Positions 1-9,285 of a DNA stretch of 64,000 nucleotides are shown here, piece by piece; the stretch's first letter is position 1; the number at the start of each line of letters is the position of its first letter. Under the pieces are notes generated by a model that worked only from the letters and a program-made list of their open reading frames with translations, searched no databases and had not been told where the DNA came from. Origin of the DNA: Planctomycetota bacterium (GTDB taxonomy: Bacteria > Planctomycetota > Planctomycetia > Planctomycetales > Planctomycetaceae); assembly GCA_018242525.1 (NCBI GenBank), contig JAFEBS010000056.1, positions 251,202 through 315,201 on the forward strand, written 5' to 3'. The position numbers were made by a program, and so were the translations under genes.

Positions 1-1190
1 GCACATTCGATCCGAACCCCCAGCAACGACTGTGACAGCATCGCCGCCGCATCACCCGGATCCTTCGCCACTTTATAGAACTGGGCTGCGGGATGATCGG
101 CAACCAGTCCGTCGGCTTCGATCAACTCGCGGGCGAACTGGTCCATGGGCTTGTTCGCGGCAAAGCTGTCGCGAATCCACTTGTAGTAGGCATACGCCCC
201 CTTGTGACCCAGGGTCTGGCGATCGACTCGCAGCCAGTCTGCCCATTTCAAGGCCCAGTAATCGGCGTACTCAGGCCGTTGAAACAACGCGTCGATCACG
301 ACGGCCCGCTTGTCAGAGTTGGGATTGCCGAAGAACTCGCGACATTCGGCGGGTGTCGGCAGTCGGCCGATCAGATCCAGGTAGACGCGACGCAGGAATG
401 TCGCATCGTCGCAGACGGGTGACGGGACGATATGCAACTTTTGCAGCTTGGCATCAACGAGCCGGTCCAATTCATTGATCGCGGCCGGAACCGCTTCGGT
501 CGGCGGAGTTTCCCCGCGCGGAACCAGTGCGGAAAAGATCGCGGTCGATTCCAGGTAGGCCGCCATCACGGTCACATCGCCGGCGACATCCTGGACCGAG
601 ACTTCGCCATCGTCATCCACGGTGGCGACCGCTTCCCGATTCGACTGGAAACGAGCATGACGAGTGACATCAACTTCGTGTCCATCCGTAAAGATGGCCG
701 TGACTTGTAGTTTCTGTCTGGTCCGGAACGACATGACTCGTTCGGAAGGAGTGATTCGGATCGAGGCGACACGGGGCGCGTCTTCGCGACCGACGGGCAT
801 TCCCGAGGCAATCCAGTCTCGCAGCAACCGGTACTCATCGGTCCCGCGCAGAATTCGGACCCCGCCCCCATGAGGCATTCCCCCCGAAACCTTTAACAAC
901 AGCAAGCTCTGTTCAGGGATTGCGGGCAAGACCCGGCGTCCCCGTGATTCCTGGGTCAAGGCGACATAGTCAGCGGCGGGATCAAACCCGAAGACCGACA
1001 GCCGGAAACCATTCTGACCTTCGGACTTGCCATGGCATCCCGAGGCATTGCAACCATACCGGTTGAAGATCGGGACCACGTCATTGGCAAAGTGCAATTC
1101 CCGCGTCGCAGCAGGCGTTTCGGCAGCCATCGCCATCGATCCTGACAGGACCAACAGCAGACTCAGCGCGACATTGGAAAATCGATGCAT
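1..1190 (-). CDS. DUF1549 (planctomycete cytochrome) protein with Ig-like domain, 3' part cut by window edge
   Basis: About 396 residues are visible; the frame stays open to base 1, so the C-terminus (where DUF1553 normally lies) is missing. It starts with a clear signal peptide (hydrophobic core LSLLLVLSG, likely cleavage after AMA). A heme-type motif follows, CNASGCH, in the CX4CH spacing that I recall from this subfamily rather than CX2CH. Residues about 140-220 resemble a bacterial Ig-like (Big_2) domain (SIRITPSE, VTAIFTDGHEVDVT, VATVDDDGEV). The DUF1549 region begins around DATFLRRVYLDLIGRLPTP. The ATG at 1190 is the start that puts the signal peptide at the N-terminus. Probably a secreted protein; its biochemical role is unknown. 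Confidence 0.9.
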   Translation of the reverse strand, partial: MHRFSNVALSLLLVLSGSMAMAAETPAATRELHFANDVVPIFNRYGCNASGCHGKSEGQNGFRLSVFGFDPAADYVALTQESRGRRVLPAIPEQSLLLLKVSGGMPHGGGVRILRGTDEYRLLRDWIASGMPVGREDAPRVASIRITPSERVMSFRTRQKLQVTAIFTDGHEVDVTRHARFQSNREAVATVDDDGEVSVQDVAGDVTVMAAYLESTAIFSALVPRGETPPTEAVPAAINELDRLVDAKLQKLHIVPSPVCDDATFLRRVYLDLIGRLPTPAECREFFGNPNSDKRAVVIDALFQRPEYADYWALKWADWLRVDRQTLGHKGAYAYYKWIRDSFAANKPMDQFARELIEADGLVADHPAAQFYKVAKDPGDAAAMLSQSLLGVRIEC

Positions 1191-1562
1191 TCGATGGAGG
1201 CTCGCAGGGCAGGATGCTCGGGCGGAGGAACACATCAGGCACCATAGATATTATCTCTCTTTCGACGCACACACAAGCCGTCCTTGACCGAGGTGAACTG
1301 TCAGGCAGATTTCGAGCCATTCACAAATTCCGGGTTTCATCGCACGATTGCACAGTTCCCGGCCTTCTCCAAGAGATACGGCGCAAGAATGGTCGCTTCA
1401 TAAGATTAAAGATGAGGAATGGTCGGCCCGTTGGGCCTCAGGATCGGTTTGTTGCGGTCACGAATTCTGATCGATGAATTGGCCAGTTTTGAGATTGGGA
1501 TTGTATACGAGAGGCCCCGGCGATAGACCGGGGTTTGTTCATTTACCGTCGGAGCCGATTGA
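1191..1562. other. Intergenic region between divergent genes
   Basis: No convincing gene was found in these 372 bases. A short hairpin, CCCCGG at 1515-1520 pairing with CCGGGG at 1528-1533 across a 7-base loop, lies about 30 bases before the next plus-strand start and would fall in its leader. The region should hold promoters for both flanking genes, but I could not pick out -35/-10 boxes with confidence. Confidence 0.4.
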
Positions 1563-1937
1563 ATGACCTCATTCTTCCACGGGTGGCGACGGAAGGCAGG
1601 GTGTGTCCTCCTGGTGATCGCGGTGTTACTGATGGCCGCGTGGGGATGGAGCGGTCACATTCACGTTGCCATCTCTTTCCCGCTCTATGCCCAGCAGCAT
1701 AGAATTGCGTATCGCAACGGCGATATCTTGTGGAGTTCGCAGAGTCCGAGCGATAGTTACGGCATGGAGTGGAGCGTCGAGCAATTTAACAAAACACGTC
1801 ATGGCCGCCGCCACTTTGACGATGCATGGGAGTTTCCACCCTGGGCACCAGTGCTTTCTCTGACGGTACTCTCCGCATACCTGATTCTCTGGAAGCCGCG
1901 AACGCGGGAGCGACTTGCCAATTCCGCCCAGTCGTGA
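1563..1937 (+). CDS. Small hypothetical membrane protein
   Basis: 124 residues. A hydrophobic segment at about residues 13-30 (CVLLVIAVLLMAAWGW) and another near the C-terminus (APVLSLTVLSAYLILW) predict two membrane helices, with the middle 70 residues between them and a short basic tail (KPRTRERL). The start follows GGAG with a 7-base spacer, which supports the ATG at 1563. I do not recognise a named domain. Reading-frame length, hydrophobicity pattern and the ribosome-binding site argue that it is real. It stands alone between a divergent DUF1549 gene and a histidine kinase. Confidence 0.65.
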   Translation: MTSFFHGWRRKAGCVLLVIAVLLMAAWGWSGHIHVAISFPLYAQQHRIAYRNGDILWSSQSPSDSYGMEWSVEQFNKTRHGRRHFDDAWEFPPWAPVLSLTVLSAYLILWKPRTRERLANSAQS

Positions 1938-2221
1938 TTGTCACTGGCAAAGCGGCATCAACACCGAAAAGGCCACCCCGAGACCGGCAAACTCCGCCGA
2001 TTACAACCGTGCCAATCACGTTCCCAACGCAACGTTGGCCCACCTCCCCCAACCTAACCCCTCACCCCGTTCGCCGCAGATTTGGTATGCGGAGCGCTGC
2101 GGAGCGGATTGTCCGAACCGGGTGGAATCGGATCGAGAGTCCATGAAGTCCCGCCATCCACCCGTCCGATAGTCCGATGGACCGAGACTCGTGAAATGCA
2201 GCATGGGCGAAAGGCGAGGGA
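1938..2221. other. Intergenic region before the histidine kinase
   Basis: No gene is supported. It contains a C-rich stretch around 2041-2070 (CCTCCCCCAACCTAACCCC) of a kind often found as intergenic filler in other bacteria, followed by a short self-complementary GCGGAGCGCTGCGGAGC region near 2088-2105. No clear promoter boxes were seen. Confidence 0.3.
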
Positions 2222-3025
2222 ATGTTAGAAGTCCAGGATCGGACGGACGATCGAATCGCGGAACTCGAACAGCAGCTTAAAGCGATGCAGTTGCAACTGC
2301 TGCAGGCGCAGAAAATGAGCTCTGTGGGGGCTCTCGCGGCATCGATCACGCACGAATTCAACAACATCCTGACGACGGTCATCAATTACGCGAAGATGGG
2401 GATCCGCCACAAGGATGCCGCCACGCGGGACAAGGCGTTCGACAAGATCATGGCGGCCGGTCAACGAGCCTGCAAGATTACGACCGGCATGCTTTCGTAT
2501 GCGCGTCACCACGGCGATCGCCGTGAACCGATGGAATTGACCCCGCTGGTGGAGGATGTGCTGGTCTTGGTCGAAAAGGATCTGCAACGGTTCCGGATCA
2601 AGCTGGTCACTCAATACGAATCCCGCCCGTGGGCGTCGGTGAATTCCGGCCAGGTCCAGCAGGTGCTGATGAATCTGATCGTGAATGCCCGCCAGGCGAT
2701 GGAATCCGGAGGGACCTTGACGGTGGTCGTTCGCACGAATCCGGAAGGAACGCACGCCGAAATCAGTGTCCGCGACACCGGAGGCGGCATCCCCGCCGAC
2801 AAGCTGCGACGGATCTTCGAGCCGTTCTTCACGACGAAGACGCTGGATCCACAGGGGCAGGGTGGAACCGGACTGGGGTTGTCCCTCGCACGTGACGTGA
2901 TGGAATCGCACGGCGGACGCATTCGCGTCGATAGCGCGATTGGAACCGGCACGACGTTCACCCTGAAGTTCCCGCTGGTTCAACCCGCGACACTGCCGGT
3001 GGCTCCGATCCAAAAGGTCGGATAG
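2222..3025 (+). CDS. Soluble sensor histidine kinase
   Basis: 267 residues, with no membrane segment or PAS domain visible. An N-terminal coiled coil (IAELEQQLKAMQLQLLQAQK) leads into the dimerisation/phosphoacceptor helix with ITHEFNNIL, His44 being the likely phosphorylation site. The ATPase domain has an N box (QVLMNLIVNARQAM), G1 (DTGGGIP), F box (FEPFFTTK) and G2 (GTGLGLSLA). This is the short NtrB/HATPase type that usually partners a response regulator; no regulator is adjacent, although a receiver protein and an Hpt protein lie 6-7 kb downstream. The signal is unknown. The start follows GCGAGGGA closely. Confidence 0.9.
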   Translation: MLEVQDRTDDRIAELEQQLKAMQLQLLQAQKMSSVGALAASITHEFNNILTTVINYAKMGIRHKDAATRDKAFDKIMAAGQRACKITTGMLSYARHHGDRREPMELTPLVEDVLVLVEKDLQRFRIKLVTQYESRPWASVNSGQVQQVLMNLIVNARQAMESGGTLTVVVRTNPEGTHAEISVRDTGGGIPADKLRRIFEPFFTTKTLDPQGQGGTGLGLSLARDVMESHGGRIRVDSAIGTGTTFTLKFPLVQPATLPVAPIQKVG

Positions 3026-3056
3026 CCAACAACGACAGGCTCCTCGTCGGATCGAC

Positions 3057-3075
3057 CGCCATTTGAAAAATGGCG
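3057..3075 (+). terminator. Hairpin downstream of the histidine kinase
   Basis: A perfect 8-bp stem, CGCCATTT and AAATGGCG, with a GAA loop lies 32 bases after the kinase stop codon. The sequence after it (ATTGCTGGTTCT) has only a weak T run, so factor-independent termination is plausible but not certain. Confidence 0.4.
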
Positions 3076-3488
3076 ATTGCTGGTTCTGCGGGAACAATCC
3101 GATTGCGCCGCACAACCGCTCGCGTTTTGCCTGCTTCCCGGACCGGCATCCTGGGCAATCCGCCTGGCGAATTCAGCGAACACCGGAGGGGTTCTATCAA
3201 GCGCGCACTGAACCAGCGGTTAGAGTTCGGTGTGGCCTGACTCGGGTAAACGTAGGATGTCGGTTTACCGGTCCCAGCGGGTCGCATTCACCAGGAACTG
3301 CCTCTGAATTGCCTGAAGACTTGTTCACACCTGTCATTCAGTTGGCACACCGGTCGTTCGGACCGTGCCAGTCCAGGCGGGGATTCATGCGGAATCAGGC
3401 ACAATGTGCGGATCCGCCTTTCGTCCGTTCTGCCGGTTTCGTGCTACCTGGCACGATCGGCAGACCGGCTACCTTTCGACGGGATCAC
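3076..3488. other. Non-coding stretch of about 410 bases
   Basis: An open plus-strand frame crosses it, but the translated sequence is compositionally unlike a protein (many isolated Arg, Pro and Cys, no recognisable domain), so I do not call a gene. No repeat or structured RNA was recognised. Confidence 0.35.
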
Positions 3489-3668
3489 ATGATGGATCTG
3501 CTGCGGGTGTTTGGCTGTGGGATCATTTTGTTGGCCGTAATCTGGCCTGCCGAAGCCGGTCCGATTCTCAGGATAGTGCCCGCTACGGCATCGGCGGAAA
3601 ATGAGTTCGTTGCGTCCGAGACCGGCGGTGTCCGCGATCACTTGGCTCGACCGGCATCATTTCGGTGA
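3489..3668 (+). CDS. Possible short secreted peptide
   Basis: 59 residues beginning MMDLLRVFGCGIILLAVIWP followed by AEAGP, which is a good signal-peptide shape (basic start, hydrophobic core, small residues before a cut site). The remaining 35 residues have no recognisable motif, and the 3' end overlaps the convergent membrane-protein gene by 31 bases. It could be a remnant of a longer gene, or chance. Only the signal peptide argues for it. Confidence 0.25.
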   Translation: MMDLLRVFGCGIILLAVIWPAEAGPILRIVPATASAENEFVASETGGVRDHLARPASFR

Positions 3669-4012
3669 GCGAACGGGAACCAGAATCCCATGATGGTCCC
3701 GACGCTCAGCATGATGAGTGTCAAGGGCTTCAGCTGGTGGACATGTGCCAGAAAATACGTCAGGCTCTGATCTTTGATCCAGGGGTGAAAGTGACATTCG
3801 GCCAGCAATCCCGCTGCCAGCGCCACCAGACCAGAGGCAATGCTGACTGCAATGGATTTGCTGTGGAAGTGGCTGGCCGCCAATCCGGCAAAGGCACCCG
3901 GCAGGATCAGTGCATAAAACCCCTGCTTGAGCATCCAGCCGAATCCGAAGTAGCCGACGGTTGCTCCTGCGACCGCCGCCACCAGTGCCAGAATGTTGTT
4001 CTTCATCGTCAT
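3638..4012 (-). CDS. Small multi-pass membrane protein
   Basis: 124 residues from the MTMKNN start (MKNN at 4006 is equally possible). Four hydrophobic stretches are visible: ILALVAAVAGATVGYFGFGW, FYALILPGAFAGLAAS, IAVSIASGLVALAAGLLA and LTLIMLSVGTIMGFWF. This predicts four membrane helices with short loops, one containing the His/Cys-bearing ECHFHPW. No named family is recognised with certainty. An upstream in-frame extension is open but has soluble, Arg-rich composition, so the shorter start is preferred. The gene lies 138 bases downstream of the next minus-strand gene. Confidence 0.6.
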   Translation of the reverse strand: MTMKNNILALVAAVAGATVGYFGFGWMLKQGFYALILPGAFAGLAASHFHSKSIAVSIASGLVALAAGLLAECHFHPWIKDQSLTYFLAHVHQLKPLTLIMLSVGTIMGFWFPFAHRNDAGRAK

Positions 4013-4150
4013 GTTTGTCCGGGGAAACCTGACCGTGCAGACTCGATTCTTCCGCGCGGCGAGAGGCGGCGCGCGGTTCCGTCGCAGTATACAAACTACT
4101 TCCGGACGATTCAGACATTCTGCGGAGAATTCCCGGACCACTCGGCCAAA

Positions 4151-5845
4151 TCAGCCATTTTCGGGGGTCAATGCCGAGGCAGGCTCGCTGGTGGCATCCT
4201 GCAGTAGTGGCTGCCCGGTCGTTTCCAGCGGCTTGGCATCTGCGTCCTGAGGTACCGCGGCAGGAGCGGGCTTTTTCGTCAGGGCGTTGAGACGCACGCG
4301 GAATTCCCCATCCAGCCGCAATTCGTTCAGGGCGTCGGCACTGGGCTCGGGTTTGGCGGGAGGCATCGGTGTTACCGCAGGGCCGGGTGCGGTCTGTTCG
4401 ACACCCTTGGGGATGACATCCTCGGCCGACAACGCTTTTTCGGCCGTCACAGGTTTCGCGTCGACCGACTTTTTCACGCTCGGCAGGGGAAGGACAGGAG
4501 CCACCTTGGGTTCCAGGCTGGGAATTCCAGGTACCGTAATATCGGGAATCTTGCTGACCGAAGGAACCGCGGGTGGAACCGCCTGGGCCACGGTGGCTTG
4601 CAGTGTCCGCAGCCGGTCGCGGTAGATGATCAAGGAATTCAGAGTGTGATACAGTGGGCCGCAATCGATGGCTCGCTGTCGGTTCGCGACGAGATCGTTC
4701 GACATCACGGCGACGGCATTCCGAACCCAGGGTTCGTTCAAGCGTTCGGCGGGCAGGGCAATGGACAGGAATTCCATCGTGTGACCGGAAGTCGTAAAGC
4801 GAGTGGTCAGGTCGTTGGAATGTCCGGAGGTTTCATAGAACTTGGACGAAAACGTTCCATCGTAGTTCTGCAGGGAGCGGGCAATTTCGATGTGCTGACG
4901 GATTTTGTGATCAGCCTGAGCCCAGACGCCCGTCAACGCCCCACCTGCCTTCAAATGTTTGTCACGCGTGCGAGTGAGTGCAAACAGTCGGTGATTGCCG
5001 CCGCACGGAGCACCGTTCACCGGGGCGGCGGCTTCGATTTGCACCAGCCGTTCGATGCTCCACGGTTCGTTGTGCTGGTTCACCCACTGTGTGTCCGGCT
5101 TCAAGTAATGCTGCAATCCCCACAGGACCCAGGTGACCTCTTCCCGGGTGTTCACTTCCTTCATGGTGTTGTTGATAATGTCCGATACGGTAATCCGCCC
5201 GTTTCCAACCTTGAACGCATAATCGAGCGGCAGGTCTGATTGCGACATCAACGCCAGGAATTGAGCCGGATGCCCTTCAAAGGCATAGGGACGGGTAAAC
5301 GCGTGAAACTTGCCGCCGTGTGGGGTTTTCATCAGCAGCGGTTGGTGGTCAAATTTCGGCTCGCTGGTGGCAATCCACTGGATGGCATTGACCTTCGAGT
5401 TTCCCAGGTTCAACTGAAACTCTTGCTTCAATGCCAGCAAGCCGTGGAAGATTTGCCACGGTGAGTGGACCCCGGCCGTCAGATACCGGCGGCTGCTGAC
5501 CTCAATCGCCAGATCCAGTTGAGCCAGAAACGGGTCGGGATTCGTGGCGGGCGACAGGCCAGACTTGGCCGGATCGCTCGTGCGGGTGGCGGTCTGCACA
5601 CCCAGGGCAGTCACGGAGGGCGGTTGCCGCAGGCCTGGCTGCTGGGCCAGGGTCGTGGCGGACCAACTGGCCGCCAGGACCGCGACGGTTGAGGCGAGTT
5701 GAACGCCGAATCGGGGCGATGCAGGGGGACGACGCACAATTCCTCCACAAAGCGTCTGGGCGCGATCTTCGAGGTGCAAATCAGTCAGAGCGAGCGAGGT
5801 CTGGGGCAAGTCGAGCGGCATTTTCATCAAGTCGGTGTTTTGCAT
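4151..5845 (-). CDS. Conserved planctomycete secreted protein, function unknown
   Basis: 564 residues from the ATG at 5845, which follows GGAAG with a 7-base spacer. Residues 1-45 are polar, then a hydrophobic segment ending ATTLAQQ looks like an internal signal or anchor. The central 300 residues (FHGLLALKQEF, PYAFEGHPAQFLA, NNTMKEVNTREEVTWVLW, CGGNHRLFALTRTR, TSGHTMEFLSIALP) have an all-helical, repeat-like character that recalls alpha/alpha-toroid proteins. The last 130 residues are rich in Pro, Ala and Lys and probably disordered. From memory, planctomycete homologues carry a misleading 'ADP-ribosylation factor GTPase-activating' label; nothing here supports that function. Confidence 0.75.
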   Translation of the reverse strand: MQNTDLMKMPLDLPQTSLALTDLHLEDRAQTLCGGIVRRPPASPRFGVQLASTVAVLAASWSATTLAQQPGLRQPPSVTALGVQTATRTSDPAKSGLSPATNPDPFLAQLDLAIEVSSRRYLTAGVHSPWQIFHGLLALKQEFQLNLGNSKVNAIQWIATSEPKFDHQPLLMKTPHGGKFHAFTRPYAFEGHPAQFLALMSQSDLPLDYAFKVGNGRITVSDIINNTMKEVNTREEVTWVLWGLQHYLKPDTQWVNQHNEPWSIERLVQIEAAAPVNGAPCGGNHRLFALTRTRDKHLKAGGALTGVWAQADHKIRQHIEIARSLQNYDGTFSSKFYETSGHSNDLTTRFTTSGHTMEFLSIALPAERLNEPWVRNAVAVMSNDLVANRQRAIDCGPLYHTLNSLIIYRDRLRTLQATVAQAVPPAVPSVSKIPDITVPGIPSLEPKVAPVLPLPSVKKSVDAKPVTAEKALSAEDVIPKGVEQTAPGPAVTPMPPAKPEPSADALNELRLDGEFRVRLNALTKKPAPAAVPQDADAKPLETTGQPLLQDATSEPASALTPENG

Positions 5846-6265
5846 CGACAAACTTCCATTTGAAAAACGCGCTCGTCGCGATCGGTACCAGCGAACGAAA
5901 CGATCTCGGATTCCAGCACTCCAGGTCATCGATCTGGCAGATTCTGCCGAGTTGCGAATCCATTCCCGTGGCGTGATCAGAACTGAAATCATTTCTCGCG
6001 TGGGGAAACATTCCGCGAGTATTCAGGATCAGTCGCGCCAGTTGGATTCGCTCAGCCAACTGACACAATTGTCGGAACGCCGAGTGTCTGTCCAACAGTC
6101 GAAGCCGCGAGAAGTTGTTGAATCGTTGTGATCCGAAGAGTCTTTCATCCACGGCTTTTGAAGGGTGCAAAAAATGGCCAGAAAAATCGAGAATTCCAAC
6201 CGTCCGGACCTGCAAATGTGTGGACCATTGAAGGCCAATTGGACCACAGAATCCTGCACAGAAAT

Positions 6266-7846
6266 TCAGGGGACCGACGGTGGTTCAAAGAGTTCGACAG
6301 CGATGTCCGCAACCCGACCATGACGTTCAATCTTGAACGAAATTGGATTCGGTTTTGTTAACAATTGTTGACGAAGTTTTTCGTCAGTTTCGACTGGTTC
6401 TCCGCCCACCTGCATCAGTGCATCCCCGATCTTCAAGCCAGCTCTTTCGGCCGGGGAATCGGGAACGACTCGAGTCAGGATGGCGGCTTCTGGAATGGCG
6501 GGGTCGAGTTCCCAGGAAACACCCACTCGCACCGGGTCACCTGCCAGACCGAGTGTGACGTCAACGGGAGTGGCAGTGCCGGGCCGCTCGACCCGAACTT
6601 GCACGGGGTTTTTCGCCACCTGCACGATGGTTCGAATGTCGTTGACCTGATCTCCATCCCAGTGGGCGATCTTCAGGATTCGATCGCCCGGCCGAAGTCC
6701 GGCTTTGATCGCCGCCGACCCGGGCGTGACTTGCGTGATGACCGCACGATTTTGCGCGAATTGCTGGACATCGAACACCACGCCGAGCCGGGCGGACGGG
6801 GCGGGTTGCGGGCGCGGCGTCAGCCATGCCGGTGCAACCTCGGTCAATGCTTCACGACGAAAGTTCGGCAGGCGGTCGGCATTGGCCGCCTGGTGAACCA
6901 GATGGAACACCATTTCCGCGAGTCGCCGGATCCCTGCGAAATTCAATTTGTCGACATCATCCGACGGCCGGTGATAATCATCGTGCTTTCCCGAATCGAG
7001 GTGCAACGCGGGAATGCCCGCAGCATAAAAAGGGTAGTGGTCGCTGTCAGCAATCACCTTGGGCTCATATTGAAAGTCGAGATCCCCGATCGGGTTGTGA
7101 CGAACCAGTCGCGACCGCAATCCGGCGGCGGAGCGCCAGCCAACCACGATCAATTTGCCTTCGCGCAGCCGACCCAGCATGTCAATGTTCACCACCAGAC
7201 GAACATCCTTCAGGGGATGGGTCGGATGTGTCACCCAGTGCCTGGAACCGAGCAATCCGGCTTCTTCGGCATCCCAGAAGGCAAACAGCAGCGTTCGACG
7301 CGGTGGTGTTTTCAACGCCGCGAACGCATCCGCGAGTTCGAGCAGCGCAGCCGTTCCGCTGGCGTTGTCGTCGGCCCCATTGTGAATGTAGCCTAACGGT
7401 CCGTGGCTGTTCGTCTGATTTCCCCGACCCACGTGATCGTAATGGGCCCCGATGACGATGATTTCCGATCGCAGCTCGGGATCTGATCCTGGCAGGACCG
7501 CGAGCACGTTTCGGAAATTGTTGCCGAACTCCTGGACCCAGCCGCTGGAACCGGCTGCCGTGATGCCTGGAATCTTGCGTAATTCGGATTGCAGGTAGGC
7601 TGCCGCCGCCTGACCGCCGTTTGTTCCTGCTTCGCGACCTTCCAGGGCGTCACTGGCGAGTGTCCCGCAATGACGTTTCAGATCCGTGATCGTGACGCGA
7701 TCCAGCGGATTCGGAGTCGCTGGCGGATCCTCGGCACGGGCGGCGGAAACCGCCAGCGCCAGTCCTAACGCCGTTCCCAGGTTCCGCACGAACTGGGTTG
7801 GTTGGCCGCCGAATTCAGCAACCCGGTGGCAAAGAGATCGACTCAT
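6266..7846 (-). CDS. Secreted M28-family metallopeptidase with two PDZ domains
   Basis: 526 residues. A signal sequence (LGTALGLALAVSAARA) precedes a zinc-aminopeptidase domain whose metal ligands are all visible: His135 in GAHYDH, Asp159/160 in NGADDNASG, Glu194/195 in DAEEAGLLGS, Asp222 in VNIDMLGR and His292 in HDDYHRPSDD. Two C-terminal PDZ domains follow (about 350-430, with AAIKAGLRPGDRILKI, and 435-520, with PAERAGLKIGDALMQV). The family removes N-terminal residues from peptides; the PDZ modules probably bind substrate C-termini. It would act outside the cytoplasmic membrane. No strong ribosome-binding site precedes the ATG. Confidence 0.93.
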   Translation of the reverse strand: MSRSLCHRVAEFGGQPTQFVRNLGTALGLALAVSAARAEDPPATPNPLDRVTITDLKRHCGTLASDALEGREAGTNGGQAAAAYLQSELRKIPGITAAGSSGWVQEFGNNFRNVLAVLPGSDPELRSEIIVIGAHYDHVGRGNQTNSHGPLGYIHNGADDNASGTAALLELADAFAALKTPPRRTLLFAFWDAEEAGLLGSRHWVTHPTHPLKDVRLVVNIDMLGRLREGKLIVVGWRSAAGLRSRLVRHNPIGDLDFQYEPKVIADSDHYPFYAAGIPALHLDSGKHDDYHRPSDDVDKLNFAGIRRLAEMVFHLVHQAANADRLPNFRREALTEVAPAWLTPRPQPAPSARLGVVFDVQQFAQNRAVITQVTPGSAAIKAGLRPGDRILKIAHWDGDQVNDIRTIVQVAKNPVQVRVERPGTATPVDVTLGLAGDPVRVGVSWELDPAIPEAAILTRVVPDSPAERAGLKIGDALMQVGGEPVETDEKLRQQLLTKPNPISFKIERHGRVADIAVELFEPPSVP

Positions 7847-7942
7847 GGTCCAAGGGAACTCGTTATACAGCGATTGAAATAACTGGCCACGGTGCGCGGC
7901 GGCAGTCTATCAGATCGCTGTAGACCGAGGGCAGACCAATTT

Positions 7943-7964
7943 GAACAGCCCTCGCAGGCTGTTC
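7943..7964 (-). terminator. Hairpin downstream of the response-regulator gene
   Basis: A perfect 8-bp stem (GAACAGCC / GGCTGTTC) with a 6-base loop lies 58 bases beyond the stop of the minus-strand response regulator. No T run follows. A direct repeat, GAGTTCAAACG, occurs twice just beside it (near 7970 and 8010). Confidence 0.35.
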
Positions 7965-8021
7965 GTGCGAGTTCAAACGGAGATTACGGCCCAATGATTA
8001 CGCGGAGTTCAAACGCAGGGC

Positions 8022-8915
8022 CTATTCAGGCTGCTTCTTCCGTTTGATCAACGTCACCTGGTTCCCTCTGGTGTTGTAACGGACTTCGTCCATGAAGGTC
8101 CGAATCAACAGGACTCCCCGGCCATGCGCGCGGGCCATGTTCTCGGGATCGGTCGGATCGGGCAGCTTGCTCACGTCGAATCCACGCCCCTGGTCACGAA
8201 TGACGAAACGGGCTTCGCCAGGGGAGAACTTTGCCAACACTTTGACTCGACGCTCGCAATAGGGGGCCTTGCCCATCCGCAGCGCAATCAGCTTCTCGTA
8301 GGAACCGTCATCGGCGTCGCGCAATCTGGAGCTGACTCCCAGGTTGCCGTGTATGATCGCATTCAAAAACGCTTCTTCCAGCGCCACGCCAACCCGGGTC
8401 CGCTCGCGGTCCGAAAAGATTCCGAAGCGAACCCCAAAGTCCTGCAGCGTATTGACCGCCGCACCGACCAGCCGTCGATCGGTGGGGAAGGAGAATCGCA
8501 GTTCCTGGCAAATCAGGGATGTGAAAACGGACTCGGTTTTCCGACGATCCTGGCTGGCGGACAGTACGGTATCCACCACGCGATTCAGGTCGCGAGCCAT
8601 GAGAGTTTTGGGAACATAGCTGGCGGCCCCCTGTTGCAGCGCCGTCACGGCCAGTTCTTCGCTGCCCTCGGCCGTGGCAATAATGACGGGAACATGCGAA
8701 TAGTGCTGCTTCAGCTTCATCAGCAGTTGCAGACCGTCCATATTCGGCATATTGAAGTCGGTCAAAACCAGATCCGGTTCCCGCAGTTTGCAGTGATCCA
8801 GAGCTTCCGCACCATCCCCTGCAAATTCAACGGTCCAGTCCGGGTTGGTGCCGAGAATTCCGCCCAGCACACGGCGTTCGACGGCCGAATCATCGACGAC
8901 AAGAATCTGAGACAT
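8022..8915 (-). CDS. Response regulator with RsbW-like ATPase output domain
   Basis: 297 residues from the ATG at 8915, which follows GGAG with a 7-base spacer. Residues 1-120 form a receiver domain: acidic pair in LVVDDS, phosphorylatable Asp53 in VLTDFNMP, a Thr in ATAEG and a Lys in YVPKTL. The C-terminal half is a GHKL ATPase of the anti-sigma/serine-kinase (RsbW, HATPase_c_2) kind: EEAFLNAIIHGN, VIRDQGRGFDV and HGRGVLLIRTFMDEV. Such fusions link two-component signalling to partner-switch control of sigma factors. It is divergent from an Hpt protein 370 bases away, which may feed it phosphate. Confidence 0.9.
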   Translation of the reverse strand: MSQILVVDDSAVERRVLGGILGTNPDWTVEFAGDGAEALDHCKLREPDLVLTDFNMPNMDGLQLLMKLKQHYSHVPVIIATAEGSEELAVTALQQGAASYVPKTLMARDLNRVVDTVLSASQDRRKTESVFTSLICQELRFSFPTDRRLVGAAVNTLQDFGVRFGIFSDRERTRVGVALEEAFLNAIIHGNLGVSSRLRDADDGSYEKLIALRMGKAPYCERRVKVLAKFSPGEARFVIRDQGRGFDVSKLPDPTDPENMARAHGRGVLLIRTFMDEVRYNTRGNQVTLIKRKKQPE

Positions 8916-9285
8916 TAACAATCTCCGGTTGGCACGACAGTTCGCAAAGCAGGAACGGCCCCTCGCCATCCACGTTGCCAGCGTGTGCCGCACGAAGAGA
9001 ACCTAGGCCAGAATTCGGCCAGTGTCAAAAAGTCAACAGGATTGGGGGCGATTTGTTTCCGATTTACCACGGGACGGGACTTCGGCTGACAATTGTTTCG
9101 ACCCGCCCGCATAAATGGTGCGAGTGTTGTCACCGCTCGTTCCGGCAGGTCGGGCATCGACTTCGATGGCTGGTTGAACCCATCGATCGTCATGTTGCCG
9201 AGAGTTGTCGTAATCTTGAGCGAAGCCTCTCTGAAGCCATTTCCCAGGGGCGAACTTGCTCTCACTCCGGCCAGAAGTACTGAAG
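8916..9285. other. Divergent promoter region between response regulator and Hpt genes
   Basis: 370 bases with no supported gene. Both flanking genes read outward, so their promoters must lie here. A small palindrome with a GAATTC centre (GGCCAGAATTCGGCC near 9005-9019) is the only structured feature I noticed. No confident -35/-10 assignment. Confidence 0.4.

Noticed and set aside
3063..3488. Upstream extension of the plus-strand frame that ends at 3668
   Set aside because: The extension has random-looking composition; only the last 59 codons begin with a plausible signal peptide, and even that is weak.
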